64,000 nucleotides of DNA from an uncultured Pirellulaceae bacterium (GCA_938083195.1 CALKCK010000024.1:1-64000); one strand, 5' to 3'. Positions 8,378 through 17,777 are shown, numbered from the stretch's first letter. Made by a program: numbers and translations. Notes: generated by a model not told the origin, from the sequence alone.

Positions 8378-10351
8378 TCAGTCCTCCATTGTAATTCGGA
8401 TTGCGTCGATGACTTGGTTGGTATCAGGAAGTGCGGCGTATTCGTAAACCGGGTTATATCCGATATGGACATCGGGTTTGGCAACGAGTTGTGGGGCACT
8501 AACAAAGTAGCAAAAACTTTCGGGGTCGCCCATGATTTCACTGATGATCATTTGCCCGACGCTGCACGAACGGCCGTCTTCCTGAATGACCACCAGACGT
8601 CCGGTTTTTTCAAGCGATTTAAGAATGGTCTCTTTATCCCACGGTTGAATTGATCGCAGGTCGATGATCTCGGCAGAAACTTCATCAGCCAAGGCATCGG
8701 CGGCAGCGAAAGCCTGTTCCATGCAATTTCCCCAAGAGACGATGGTCACATCATCTCCTTCGCGTCGTATTCTCGCCTCTCCGAAGCCAACGGCAGGAAT
8801 GTCGTTAGGCACAGCCATTTGTTGGCGGAAAAGATGTTTTGGAATTAGGAAAAGCGTTGGGTCATCGGTATGCATCGAGGTCCACATGAGAGCCGTCGCA
8901 TCTTCAGGAGTGCTTGGGACCACAACGCGTAAACCGGGGCAATGTGCGAAAATGGATTCGTTGGCTTGGGAATGCCAAAGCGACCCACCTGGCAGGTAGG
9001 CACCGTAGGGAGCGTACATTACGACCGGGCAATTCCAATCGCCGTTTGTCCGCCAGCGAAGAGTCGCCAAATTTTGTGTAATTTGATTCATGGCTGGGCC
9101 GACGAAATCAATGAATTGAATTTCAAAGACGGGTCTTTTTCCATAACAGGCCATCCCTATACCGACACCAGCGATCGTTGCCTCAGCTAGTGGAGAGTTA
9201 AAGACTCGGTCGGGGTGTTCGTGAGAGAGATCGGCCGTGAGTCCAAAGACGCCCCCTTTGGGAGCTTCAATATCTTCTCCAAAGAACATATAGGATTCGT
9301 CGTTATCAAGTCCGTGTTTAAAAACCTGATTAATTGCATCGACCATCCGCCACTTTCGCCCGCCCTCGATTGGAGGAGGTTCAGGTGCGGACAAAGGTGC
9401 AAAAAGCTGTTTCATCAAGTCATCGGGTGTTGGATCCTGCTCGGATTCGGCGTCGATGTACTCCTGGTCAACACGCGCGTTAATGTCAGACTTAATCTCT
9501 TCCCATTCGTCGCTCGACAATTCACCCGATTCTATTAATTCATTAGACAAAACAATGATCGGATCGCGGTCTGCCATTGCCTCAATCTCATCGAGCGGAC
9601 GATAGACTCGGTGGTCATCGGAACTAGTATGCGAGCAAAGGCGATCGAGTTCTGCGATGATAACCGTTGGGCCTCCGCCAGAGCGAGCTTTCTCAAGGGC
9701 AGGGGCAGCAACATCGAATACGCGGTCCGGGTGGCGAGCATCGACGTGAACCAAGTGGTCCTCGTTAAATACTTCTAGCTTGAAAGGATTGAATTTTTCT
9801 GTGTTGGTGCTGATTCCGTAGTTGTTGTCTTCCACGATAAATACGATTGGTAGTTGACGCTCAATTGCAAATGCAATGGCTTCGTAAAATTCGCCCTGAC
9901 GCGATGCCGCGTCGCCCACCGTGGCCACCACTACGTTGGGGTGCTCATCGAGTTGCATGGCCCAAGCCACGCCGCAACCTGGAAGCGCATTGGCTCCAGT
10001 CGGTGTAGGGACGCTCCAAATGTTTCTCTGACGATCGCTGTAGTGTCCCGGCATCTGGCGACCACCACTGGAGGAACCAAGTTTCGCAAAGTAGGCACTC
10101 GCCAGTTCCGCGTTGGAGACGCCTTTGGCAAGCACCATGGCTCGATCACGGTAATAAGGGAATAGGTAGTCTCCGTCTTCCATCAAAAATGAAAATACCG
10201 CGAGCGTCTCGTGTCCCATACCAGCTACTTGGAACCAGCCTTTGCTCTGGCGGTGGAGGACGCCTTCACGGCGATCTCCCTCACGACTGAGATACATCAA
10301 TTTTAAAAGTTCGAGTCGGTTGTATGTCATGGTTTGTGTATGAGGATTCAT
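8378..10351 (-). CDS. 2-oxoacid dehydrogenase E1, fused alpha and beta subunits
   Basis: The protein has 657 residues from the ATG at 10351; a GTG at 10369 would add six. Residues 1 to about 330 are the alpha, TPP-binding part: GHETLAVFSFLMEDGD, then GDAASRQGEFYEA and DNNYGIST of the TPP motif. Residues about 335-657 are the beta part: FFGEDIEAPKGGVFG, LAEATIAGVGIGMACYG, FEIQFIDF and GGSLWHSQANES. The two halves are normally separate proteins; the fusion is common in planctomycetes and some Bacteroidetes. It decarboxylates a 2-oxoacid and passes the acyl group to the lipoyl domain of the E2 encoded immediately downstream. The substrate, pyruvate or branched-chain, is not decided by sequence alone. 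Confidence 0.92.
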   Translation of the reverse strand: MNPHTQTMTYNRLELLKLMYLSREGDRREGVLHRQSKGWFQVAGMGHETLAVFSFLMEDGDYLFPYYRDRAMVLAKGVSNAELASAYFAKLGSSSGGRQMPGHYSDRQRNIWSVPTPTGANALPGCGVAWAMQLDEHPNVVVATVGDAASRQGEFYEAIAFAIERQLPIVFIVEDNNYGISTNTEKFNPFKLEVFNEDHLVHVDARHPDRVFDVAAPALEKARSGGGPTVIIAELDRLCSHTSSDDHRVYRPLDEIEAMADRDPIIVLSNELIESGELSSDEWEEIKSDINARVDQEYIDAESEQDPTPDDLMKQLFAPLSAPEPPPIEGGRKWRMVDAINQVFKHGLDNDESYMFFGEDIEAPKGGVFGLTADLSHEHPDRVFNSPLAEATIAGVGIGMACYGKRPVFEIQFIDFVGPAMNQITQNLATLRWRTNGDWNCPVVMYAPYGAYLPGGSLWHSQANESIFAHCPGLRVVVPSTPEDATALMWTSMHTDDPTLFLIPKHLFRQQMAVPNDIPAVGFGEARIRREGDDVTIVSWGNCMEQAFAAADALADEVSAEIIDLRSIQPWDKETILKSLEKTGRLVVIQEDGRSCSVGQMIISEIMGDPESFCYFVSAPQLVAKPDVHIGYNPVYEYAALPDTNQVIDAIRITMED

Positions 10352-11083
10352 AAAGTTGACCTGCTCCACACGTATTCTAGGGGCGTTGACGCAAAATTTA
10401 AGACGCCTGACGGGAGGAAGAGGAGGAGTACAGCGGGTTCAATCAACACAAAATTCGATGGATTTTGCACTAAATCGATGACCCGCGTTTCAGCCCGGAG
10501 CGTTCAGACGGGATTTTATCTTCCTGAAAATAGCCCGCAAGAGCGTATTATCGGCCCTTGAGTGTTTTGACGGTATATTTTTGAATTCAAACGGTTTTGG
10601 TGATCTAATTTCCACATTTTAATGGGTGTAGTCCAGATTGTGGAATTCGTTGGCCGTTTTGAGTGCTTGCGAGATCCAGTTTCTGGGCCTCAATTTTTGG
10701 CTGTTGAGGCTTGAGTCAAAATTTCGAACGGCTCACTCAATCTTAGTTGGTTGGGATAAGTGAATCCGTTTCGGAGCGAATCGGGTGGAGTTTGCCAGCG
10801 GCTCTCAATGTATTTTTCAAAACTAAGGTGTCTGAGAGGCGAATCAATTACCATCTCAAAATTTAGTGGCTAACAACTGCCCATTAGTAATTTTTGTAGG
10901 ATTCATGCTACAGCATGGCTGCCGATTGCTGACGCTGTTGTCCGTAGATGGTAGATTGTGACCAACTTACGGAGTTGGGACGTGCACTGAAACTAGTGGT
11001 TGCGTTGCGGTTCTGATCTTGGACGATTGGTCTACCCTTCGTCCAGTTAAAAATATTCAACCTCTCAAAGCAGGAGATACTGA
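10352..11083. other. Long intergenic region between divergent genes
   Basis: This stretch of about 730 bp separates the start of the E1/E2 operon (-) and the M28 peptidase (+), so it must hold both promoters. Short open frames occur but none has a convincing ribosome site or protein-like composition. I see no clear -35/-10 pair, tRNA, or strong hairpin in it. An AGGAG lies at its right end, just before the peptidase start. Confidence 0.5.
11072..11076 (+). promoter_or_regulatory. Ribosome-binding site fixing a GTG start
   Basis: AGGAG lies 7 bases before GTG at 11084. The next in-frame ATG is eight codons further in, without such a site, so the GTG is the likely start of the M28 peptidase. 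Confidence 0.7.
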
Positions 11084-12937
11084 GTGAGGCACAAACACGT
11101 ATTCAAAATGACTTTTACTGCTTGCATCTTGGGTTTTGCCTCAATGATGCTAGTGACTTCCGATGACGTTATTGCTCAAGAAGCGACCGCAAAGGCTGCT
11201 GAGAAAAAAGAAGTTTCGATTGATCAAGATGCGTTGAAGCAGGTGACTTATGACATCAAGTATATGTCGTCTGACGAAATGGGAGGGCGGCAACCTGGAA
11301 CTCCGGGAATCAAGCTTTGTGAAGATTACATTGTTGAGGAATATAAGAAAGCTGGCTTAAAGCCACTTGAAAACGGAACTTACTTTCAGGAAATGGAAGT
11401 GGGGAACACTCGCGTTGTCGATAAAGCGGCCACTGCATTGGCATTTAAAGGGCCTGGTGATGCAAAGGTAAAATTGAAGCTCGGAAAAGATTTTCAACAG
11501 CTCTTGGGCAGACGAGATTTTGATCTTAGTAGTGATCTTGTGTTTGTGGGTTATGGAATTTCCGCACCCGAGCACAATTACGATGACTACAAGGGCGTGG
11601 ATGTCGAGGGCAAGATTGTTGTCATGATTCGCTATGAACCACAATCTGAGGACGAGAGCAGCGTTTTTGACGGAGCTGATACGTCTCGCCATTCTTCGGG
11701 CAGCCAAAAAGTCGCAGCGGCGCGACGGGCGAAGGCAGCGGGAATTATTATGGTAAACGATTCAGTGAATGCAGCCTCGGCTGACGAATTGATTCAAGCT
11801 GACCGGTTCAGGACCAACGGTTTGCCGTTTGCTCAAATCAAGCGCTCGGTTTTGGATGATCTTTTGAAGGACTCCCCTTTAACTACGCCAACGGGTGAAA
11901 AACTTTCAAGTGTGAAAGCAATTGAAACTAAGATTGACAGTAATCTTGAGCCAATCTCCCAGGTGATGGATGGCTGGTCTGCCGATTTTAAATCAGCGTT
12001 TAGCATTAAGAAGACCAAGACAAACAACATTATTGGAATCATTGAAGGTGAGGGGCCCAACGCAAATGAAACGATTGTGATTGGTGCACATTACGATCAC
12101 CTTGGAATGGGTGAGTATGGTTCCCGTGCGCCGGGTCGTCGCGAGATTCATAACGGTGCCGATGATAATGCGACGGGAACCGCAGCAGTAATTGAATTGG
12201 CTCGTCGGTTTAATAAACGCGATAAGAAGCCAGGTCGTCGACTGGTCTTTGTTTGTTTTACTGCCGAAGAGATGGGGTTGCTGGGTGCGATTCACTATTG
12301 CGAAAATCCACTCTTCCCATTGGAAACCACGGCGGCAATGATCAACTTCGATATGATCGGTTGGCTTCGGGATAACAAACTTACGTTGTACAACTGGAAT
12401 TCATCCGCTCAGTTAGATCCTGTGTTTGATTCTGCTAATGCTGATTTCGGGTTTGATCTCAACAAGCCGCCACGCGCTTTTGCGGGAAGTGATCACCTGC
12501 CATTCAATCAGCGAGACGTGCCCAACGTATTTATTCACACTGGTCAGACGGCGGTTTACCACACCCCTGAAGATGATTTCGAAACGCTCGATTGTGAAGG
12601 CGCGTTGAAGGTAATTGACTATTCGGAGAAGGTCGTGGATGGGCTTGCCTCGATGGATAAGAAACCAGTCTTCGGTGCTCCCAAACCATTCCGGTTAGGG
12701 GTGATGCTGGATGATGAAAATGGCGTTGTCACCGTTGAAAGTGTCACTCCAGGATCCGTTGCTGAAAAAGCGGGCCTGCAAAAAGGAGATGTCATTGTTG
12801 AGATGAATGGTGAGGCGATGACGAAGCGGCGCGACATTTCGCGCTTGATACGGCGAGATGCCGGGAAGGCCGCGAAATTTAAATTAAAGCGTGGCGGAGC
12901 CGAGGTTACGTTGAATATCAATCTCAAGAACGACTAG
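11084..12937 (+). CDS. Secreted M28-family metallopeptidase with PA and PDZ domains
   Basis: The protein has 617 residues. The signal peptide covers about 1-32 (ending DVIAQE). Residues about 145-285 look like a PA (protease-associated) domain inserted before the catalytic core. The M28 zinc ligands are visible: H336 in GAHYDHLG, D360/D361 in NGADDNATG, the E395-E396 pair in FTAEEMGL, D in MINFDMIG, and the final His in VYHTPEDDFETLD. The C-terminal 90 residues form a PDZ domain (RLGVMLDDE, AEKAGLQKGDVIVEMNG). It is probably an exported aminopeptidase. The gene stands alone and is closed by a strong hairpin terminator. Confidence 0.92.
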   Translation: MRHKHVFKMTFTACILGFASMMLVTSDDVIAQEATAKAAEKKEVSIDQDALKQVTYDIKYMSSDEMGGRQPGTPGIKLCEDYIVEEYKKAGLKPLENGTYFQEMEVGNTRVVDKAATALAFKGPGDAKVKLKLGKDFQQLLGRRDFDLSSDLVFVGYGISAPEHNYDDYKGVDVEGKIVVMIRYEPQSEDESSVFDGADTSRHSSGSQKVAAARRAKAAGIIMVNDSVNAASADELIQADRFRTNGLPFAQIKRSVLDDLLKDSPLTTPTGEKLSSVKAIETKIDSNLEPISQVMDGWSADFKSAFSIKKTKTNNIIGIIEGEGPNANETIVIGAHYDHLGMGEYGSRAPGRREIHNGADDNATGTAAVIELARRFNKRDKKPGRRLVFVCFTAEEMGLLGAIHYCENPLFPLETTAAMINFDMIGWLRDNKLTLYNWNSSAQLDPVFDSANADFGFDLNKPPRAFAGSDHLPFNQRDVPNVFIHTGQTAVYHTPEDDFETLDCEGALKVIDYSEKVVDGLASMDKKPVFGAPKPFRLGVMLDDENGVVTVESVTPGSVAEKAGLQKGDVIVEMNGEAMTKRRDISRLIRRDAGKAAKFKLKRGGAEVTLNINLKND

Positions 12938-12984
12938 TATTTTGAGGTAGATGGGATTTGATGATTCCCATTGAAAAGATATGA

Positions 12985-13013
12985 CCTGCCGCAATCTTGC
13001 GGCAGGTTTTTTT
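12985..13013 (+). terminator. Rho-independent terminator after M28 peptidase
   Basis: CCTGCCGCAA and TTGCGGCAGG form a perfect 10-bp stem around a 2-base centre (so a few inner pairs open), followed by seven T residues. It lies about 50 bp after the peptidase stop. Confidence 0.9.
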
Positions 13014-13235
13014 ATTGTCTTTCTGTATTGAAATCTAAGTTTCCGATTAAGGGAAAATATATTTTTTTCCATTTTCAAGTGGAGATAATTAGCGAGAAAA
13101 TTAAGATTGCAGGGAAGCTGACGAATCACCGTTGAGAGTTGGAGCGGGCTGTAAATCGAGCAAGCACGTCGGTCCGTATTATGGCTCGTAAAAAATTGTG
13201 TTCTTATTTGAAAACTCTAAGCTGGTTTACAATTT

Positions 13236-14120
13236 ATGTCTCATAAAAATCGAGAAGATCAGACCGTACGAGAGAAAATTCACGAGATCATTTTTGGCGC
13301 CCACACCTTTCACGGGTGGTTGTTTGATATGGCATTGTTAGTCGTGATCGTTTTGAGCGTTATCTCGAATAGCTTGGAGACAGTTGCGGGGTTTGAGAAT
13401 CGCTGGAAGGATGAGTTGTTTTGGGCGAGTTGGGTTTTTACCGGGCTCTTTACGGTTGAGTACGCCCTGCGAATTTACTGTGTAAACAAACCTTGGCGAT
13501 TTATTTTTAGTTTTTGGGGGATCGTCGATCTGCTGGCGATTCTGCCTGAATATTTGTTACTCCTGTTTTTCTCTCCAGGGGTTCACTCGAGTGCATTTTC
13601 GGCTGTCCGGTCTCTGAGGTTATTGAGGGTCTTTCGAATTCTCAATTTGTCTTGGTTTCAACGTGAGGGTGAGGATCTGGGCAATGCCATTTGGCGCGCG
13701 CGCGGGAAGATTGTCGTCTTCATAATGGTGGTGATGATCATCGTTACGATTGCCGGAACGGTTATGTATGACATTGAGAATGCGTGGGATCAAATTGAGG
13801 ATCCTGCGCGGCCGGGGGTGATGATTAGTGGTTCAGAGCGATTCACTTCGATCCCAATGGGCATTTACTGGGCGATTGTTACGATGACCACCGTTGGCTT
13901 TGGTGACATCGTCCCCAAAACAACTGGCGGTCAATTCATCTCGGCTATTCTTATACTGGTGGGTTACAGCTTGATTATTGTTCCTACTGGTTTTGTATCA
14001 GCCGAGGTTTTGGAGCGAAAACGGCGACGCGTGATCTCGACGGTCTCATGCCCGTCTTGCCTAACGGAGGATCATGATGATGATGCAGTCTACTGCAAGT
14101 ATTGCGGCGAGGAGATGTAG
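13236..14120 (+). CDS. Voltage-gated-type potassium channel with C-terminal zinc ribbon
   Basis: The protein has 294 residues. Hydrophobic helices S1-S4 cover about 25-150, with an S4-like segment of spaced arginines (AVRSLRLLRVFRIL). The pore helix and selectivity filter read T218-T-V-G-F-G-D224 between two further helices (about 165-190 and 230-255). The last 23 residues hold two CxxC pairs (C272/C275 and C287/C290), a zinc-ribbon-like cap in place of a usual ligand-binding or coiled-coil domain. It should pass K+ across the inner membrane. The gene is alone in its orientation block, 139 bp before the ABC ATPase. Confidence 0.9.
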   Translation: MSHKNREDQTVREKIHEIIFGAHTFHGWLFDMALLVVIVLSVISNSLETVAGFENRWKDELFWASWVFTGLFTVEYALRIYCVNKPWRFIFSFWGIVDLLAILPEYLLLLFFSPGVHSSAFSAVRSLRLLRVFRILNLSWFQREGEDLGNAIWRARGKIVVFIMVVMIIVTIAGTVMYDIENAWDQIEDPARPGVMISGSERFTSIPMGIYWAIVTMTTVGFGDIVPKTTGGQFISAILILVGYSLIIVPTGFVSAEVLERKRRRVISTVSCPSCLTEDHDDDAVYCKYCGEEM

Positions 14121-14259
14121 CTTGGCCATCGCTGAGGCCTGGCACCAGAAACGGAGTGCCGAGCTGTTGGGTGTTTGGAAAAGGCATTACAATTACTGGG
14201 TGGAGATCTGTCGTTGAATTACGTTTCAGTCATCCCGTTAAAATTGCGATTCAATATTT

Positions 14260-15198
14260 ATGACGAACTATGCAATTGAGCTGAATCAAGTTACCAAGCG
14301 ATTTGGGAAACAGACGGCTGTGGACCAGATTGATCTGGCCGTCCCTGAAGGGGCGATTTATGGGTTTATCGGCCCCAACGGATCCGGTAAGACCACAACC
14401 CTGCGGATGATTTTGAGAATATTTCAGCCGGACGAGGGGGTCGTGACAGTGTTGGGAGGGTCGCAAGGAAAGACGGCTGATAACCGACTTGGCTATCTCC
14501 CGGAAGAGCGTGGTCTTTATAAGCGAATGAAGGTTCGAAACGTTCTGAAGTACTATGCGAGACTCAAAGGTTTTTACGATTGTCAGTCCGAAATAGATTT
14601 CTGGCTAGGTCGACTTGGTGCTTCCGAATGGGCCAATAAGCGAGTGGATGCGTTGTCCAAAGGAATGGCTCAGAAGATCCAGTTTATTGCAGCGGTTGTT
14701 GCCAAGCCTAAGTTAGTTATTCTCGATGAGCCATTCAGTGGGCTTGATCCCGTCAATCTCGATTCGTTGAGAGCTGCTGTGTTGAGTTTGCGAGAAAACG
14801 GAACGACAATTGTGTTTTCAACGCATGACATGGAAATGGCTGAAAAAATGTGTGATACCATTTTTATGATTTTCCGTGGCAAGAAGGTGCTCGACGGAAC
14901 GCTTAGTTCTATACAAGCTGATTACCCGGCGGACGAAGTGCGTGTGCAAGTCGATAAATTTCCACAAGACGGTGGAGTGAATGAACAAGGAGAATTTCCC
15001 GTGCCTGCTATGGATGGGATTTCTGAAGTTCGTTTCGATGGGCGTTTTCATCGGTTCCGTCTCGATCATCCGGATTGTGTTCAAGACGTTTTGAGTCGGC
15101 TTTCGGGCATACGTGCGATCAAGCATTTCGAGGTGGTGAAGCCATCGTTACATGATATTTTTGTCAAAATTGCCAAGCCAAATACCGACGAGTCGTGA
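14260..15198 (+). CDS. ABC transporter ATP-binding protein (DUF4162-type C-terminus)
   Basis: The protein has 312 residues. Walker A is G38-PNGSGKTT with K44. The ABC signature appears as LSKGMAQK, Walker B is LVILDEPFSGLDP, and the switch His is in STHDMEMAEK. The C-terminal 85 residues look like the DUF4162 extension found in NatA-type exporters. No permease is adjacent: upstream is a potassium channel and downstream is a convergent aldo/keto reductase. The membrane partner must be encoded elsewhere. Its stop (15196-15198) abuts the stop of the convergent gene with no gap. Confidence 0.92.
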   Translation: MTNYAIELNQVTKRFGKQTAVDQIDLAVPEGAIYGFIGPNGSGKTTTLRMILRIFQPDEGVVTVLGGSQGKTADNRLGYLPEERGLYKRMKVRNVLKYYARLKGFYDCQSEIDFWLGRLGASEWANKRVDALSKGMAQKIQFIAAVVAKPKLVILDEPFSGLDPVNLDSLRAAVLSLRENGTTIVFSTHDMEMAEKMCDTIFMIFRGKKVLDGTLSSIQADYPADEVRVQVDKFPQDGGVNEQGEFPVPAMDGISEVRFDGRFHRFRLDHPDCVQDVLSRLSGIRAIKHFEVVKPSLHDIFVKIAKPNTDES

Positions 15199-16167
15199 TT
15201 AATTCCAGTCGAGTTTAGCACGGGAATTCCAGTAGTCTGTTGGTGCTTCTGCGATTTTGGACGTTTGGTTTTCAAGTTCGTCGTCCCAACGGAGCGTTGT
15301 TGCGGCAACGTTGGATGTGACTTGGTCAGCGGTGGTTGCCCCGCTTAAGACGATTCCTGCCCACGGTTGGTTAAGTGCGGCGGCAATGCTGATTGCGTCA
15401 ATGGTGGTACCGTGTTCTCGCGCCAATTGGCTAAGCTGATCTTTTCGCGCGCGGAACTCGGGGGCTTGGTTTCGGCTCGTTAGCCTCCCGTTGGCTACGG
15501 ATTCTTTAATAATGACTTTTAGTCCGAGGTCGTGGGCATTTTTAAGTGCGAGTTCGGATGACCGTTCAAGCAGGTTCCAGGTTGCCTGCACCGACTGAAA
15601 TAATCGCTCGCCATTGAGCTTTATGGTCAGTGCCTTTTCAATGGTTTCCGATTGTCGTGGCCCTGACACCGATAGCCCAATCGAGGTTCCCGTTTGACGA
15701 ATTCGGTCAAGGAATTGAAGGACTGCGTGGTTGTCGAGAACTCCGCTTTCCTCGGTGGCGGAGTGAATCTGGTAAAGCTTTAGATGGTCCCCAAGTTGAT
15801 TGAAGGAGGTCGCGTATTGACGTTGGAGGACTGGAAGTTCGTGTCGCTTGACCTCATGGGCAACGCCCTCGGGGGTTTGGACTTTCCATGCTGCGGTATA
15901 TGTGTATCCCCATTTAGAACTGATGATTATTTCCTGGGGCGTAATCGAGGCGTCTCTGACCCATTGGGAGACGAACTCTTCTGCGCGACCATAGGATCGA
16001 GCTGCGTCGAAATGGCGAATGCCAGAATCCCAGGCTTTGTTGAGAACTTCAAATGCGTTCTTTCGAACTGCTGCGATGGAGTGGTCGTGCTTTAGATCCT
16101 CGCCATGGCCAAGATTGATATAGCCTGGTCTTCCTAGAGAAGCCATGCCAAGCCCAAGCTGTGCCAT
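15199..16167 (-). CDS. Aldo/keto reductase
   Basis: The protein has 322 residues of TIM-barrel aldo/keto reductase type. The catalytic tetrad is visible: D54 and Y59 in RHFDAARSYG, K85 in ISSKWGY and H135 in YQIHSA. The C-terminal NADPH-binding part (ISIAAALNQPWAGIVLSGA) is present. It reduces aldehydes or ketones with NAD(P)H in the cytoplasm; the substrate is unknown. It is convergent with the ABC ATPase and lies downstream of a terminator that separates it from the Cys-rich gene at 16310. Confidence 0.9.
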   Translation of the reverse strand: MAQLGLGMASLGRPGYINLGHGEDLKHDHSIAAVRKNAFEVLNKAWDSGIRHFDAARSYGRAEEFVSQWVRDASITPQEIIISSKWGYTYTAAWKVQTPEGVAHEVKRHELPVLQRQYATSFNQLGDHLKLYQIHSATEESGVLDNHAVLQFLDRIRQTGTSIGLSVSGPRQSETIEKALTIKLNGERLFQSVQATWNLLERSSELALKNAHDLGLKVIIKESVANGRLTSRNQAPEFRARKDQLSQLAREHGTTIDAISIAAALNQPWAGIVLSGATTADQVTSNVAATTLRWDDELENQTSKIAEAPTDYWNSRAKLDWN

Positions 16168-16247
16168 TAGGTGGTTTCCTGGTTGAAGGGAGGGTGCAAT
16201 TGATCAGGAGCGAAAGCTAGTTTGGTTCGCTGAAGATGTGATGATAC

Positions 16248-16289
16248 AAAAAAAGCCGAGCCTGAAATCAGGCCCGGCTTATTTTTTTT
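16248..16289 (-). terminator. Hairpin terminator after Cys-pair repeat gene
   Basis: AAGCCGAGCCTGA and TCAGGCCCGGCTT pair over 13 bp with one mismatch. It is flanked by A-rich bases on the left (16248-16254) and eight T on the right. It can end transcripts from the right, which is its likely main role, and could also act from the left. Confidence 0.85.
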
Positions 16290-16309
16290 GCAATTTTTAA
16301 AGTTGCGTA

Positions 16310-16885
16310 TTAGCAAGGGTTAGGCTTGCAGCACTTGCGTGCCTTAAGCTTAGCAACAACGCCAACGCGCTTCTTGCAGCATGCAGTTGCGACTGGCTCA
16401 ACAGGAGCAGTTTCGCAGCATGGGTCTGGCTTGCAGCACTTACGTGCGCGAAGTCGTTCCATGATTCCAACACGCTTCTTGCAGCATGGGTCAGCTTCGC
16501 AGCAAGCAGTTGCAACTTCAGCAACTGGCTCAGCTGGAACTGGCTCTGCAGCTTCTACTGGAGCGCAGCAAGGATCAGGCTTGCAGCACTTACGTGCTTT
16601 CAAGCGAGCCATAAGACCAACGCGAGTTTTGCAGCAGGGATCAGCAACTTCAGCACAGCAAGGAGCTGGTGCAGGCTGACAGCACTTTCGCGCCTTTAAG
16701 CGGTCCATAAGACCAACGCGAGTTTTGCAGCAAGGATCAGCGTCGCAGCAAGTCGCTGGAGCTGGAGTGCAACAAGTAGGTGCAGGAGCGCAACAGCGCT
16801 TCTTAAAAAGTGGGCCAGCAGCGTCTGCTGAATTGGCCACCAAGAACAAGCTGAATACGATCAGCGAACAAATAACGCGATTCAT
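16310..16885 (-). CDS. Secreted Cys-pair repeat protein
   Basis: The protein has 191 residues, with a signal peptide of about 22 residues (VICSLIVFSLFLVANSADA). The mature part has 31 cysteines, of which 30 are in CC pairs. Four copies of a roughly 20-residue module, CCK(T/K)RVG(L/I/V)(M/V)xRLKARKCC, are separated by Pro/Ala/Glu-rich or DPCC linkers; the last copy ends almost at the stop. The modules are basic, while two linkers are acidic. I recognise no named family. Disulfide cross-linking in the envelope or metal binding are both possible. An AGGAG lies upstream of the start, a TTGACA-type promoter is likely at 16953-16976, and a strong terminator follows, so it is probably a single, well-expressed gene. 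Confidence 0.8.
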   Translation of the reverse strand: MNRVICSLIVFSLFLVANSADAAGPLFKKRCCAPAPTCCTPAPATCCDADPCCKTRVGLMDRLKARKCCQPAPAPCCAEVADPCCKTRVGLMARLKARKCCKPDPCCAPVEAAEPVPAEPVAEVATACCEADPCCKKRVGIMERLRARKCCKPDPCCETAPVEPVATACCKKRVGVVAKLKARKCCKPNPC

Positions 16886-16947
16886 GAAATGGGTCTCCTA
16901 TCTCTTAGAATCGAAAACGATGTGAAAGGGTTGATTTAACAGCTGAA

Positions 16948-16976
16948 AAGTTATGTTGAAATTTAGGGTCTGTCAA
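16948..16976 (-). promoter_or_regulatory. Possible sigma70-type promoter for Cys-pair repeat gene
   Basis: Reading the minus strand, a perfect TTGACA (16976-16971) is followed after 17 bases by TAACTT (16953-16948), a weak -10. It lies about 65 bp upstream of the start codon at 16885. Confidence 0.4.
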
Positions 16977-17572
16977 CAAGATGGGTGGTTTTTGCGGGTG
17001 AAACAAATGAAAAAAAAGAGGTAAGAGATGCGGATTGAATGCAATACCAGTTTAGTGGTGTAATTGAGGCCCTAGTTTGTGATTTGGTGGTGTTTTTATT
17101 CTTTTTGTGGGGTTTCTACCGCTTGTGTGCGTTGAAAATGAATTCAGTTTTTTTTTAAAATTTCTTCACAGGTAAAAGCGAAGTCTTGGCTTCAACGAGT
17201 TGTGAATCGCTTGTTTCGCAGGGCAGACAGGTGAAAAGTTCGGGAAACATTGCAAAAACCAAGGGTAAAACGTGATTTTCGGCTTTGTCGGGCGGGGTAG
17301 TCACGCCAGGGGAGGTGTTTTTACTCTATGGGTTTAGGCAGACTGGGCGTTCGAGGCGTGTTTTCTTGGTTTCGTTATTACCTCGGCAATTGACTCGCAG
17401 ATTGAATATTTGACGGGTCAATGGAGGGCTTCAGACATGGGTTGCATAGGTTGCTTCTTTTTTGTCTGCGGTAGACAGCATTCGGTAGGTGGCGTCGGTA
17501 GCTGGGTGTCGGTAGAGTTGGCACGAAGGAAGTGGCGGAGGGGGCTAAGCAAGAGTTCACCCGATTGAAGAG

Positions 17573-17608
17573 TTACCTTCATTTGGCGAATTACCTTGAT
17601 TTGGCGAA
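17573..17608. repeat. 18-bp tandem duplication
   Basis: TTACCTTCATTTGGCGAA is followed directly by the same 18 bases with one change (C to G at the eighth base). It is intergenic. Confidence 0.8.
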
Positions 17609-17777
17609 TTGGTTTTTACCAGGATGTTCAAACCGCATCCCGTACAGGTCAGGTCTGTAATCGCTTTCACTGTTCTCCTTTAAAATACCGAGGTCTAAGC
17701 CTTAAAATCGTTCGGCAATCGAATAATCCAGCGATGATTTGCAATAAGGGGCACCCTAAATAGCATGTCCAGCGTAA

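Noticed and set aside
10334..10561. 75-codon plus-strand frame
   Set aside because: It overlaps the E1 start on the opposite strand and runs into non-coding DNA, with no ribosome site.
13208..13233. TTGAAA and TACAAT as a promoter of the channel gene
   Set aside because: The spacing is only 14 bases and transcription would start after the first codon of the gene.
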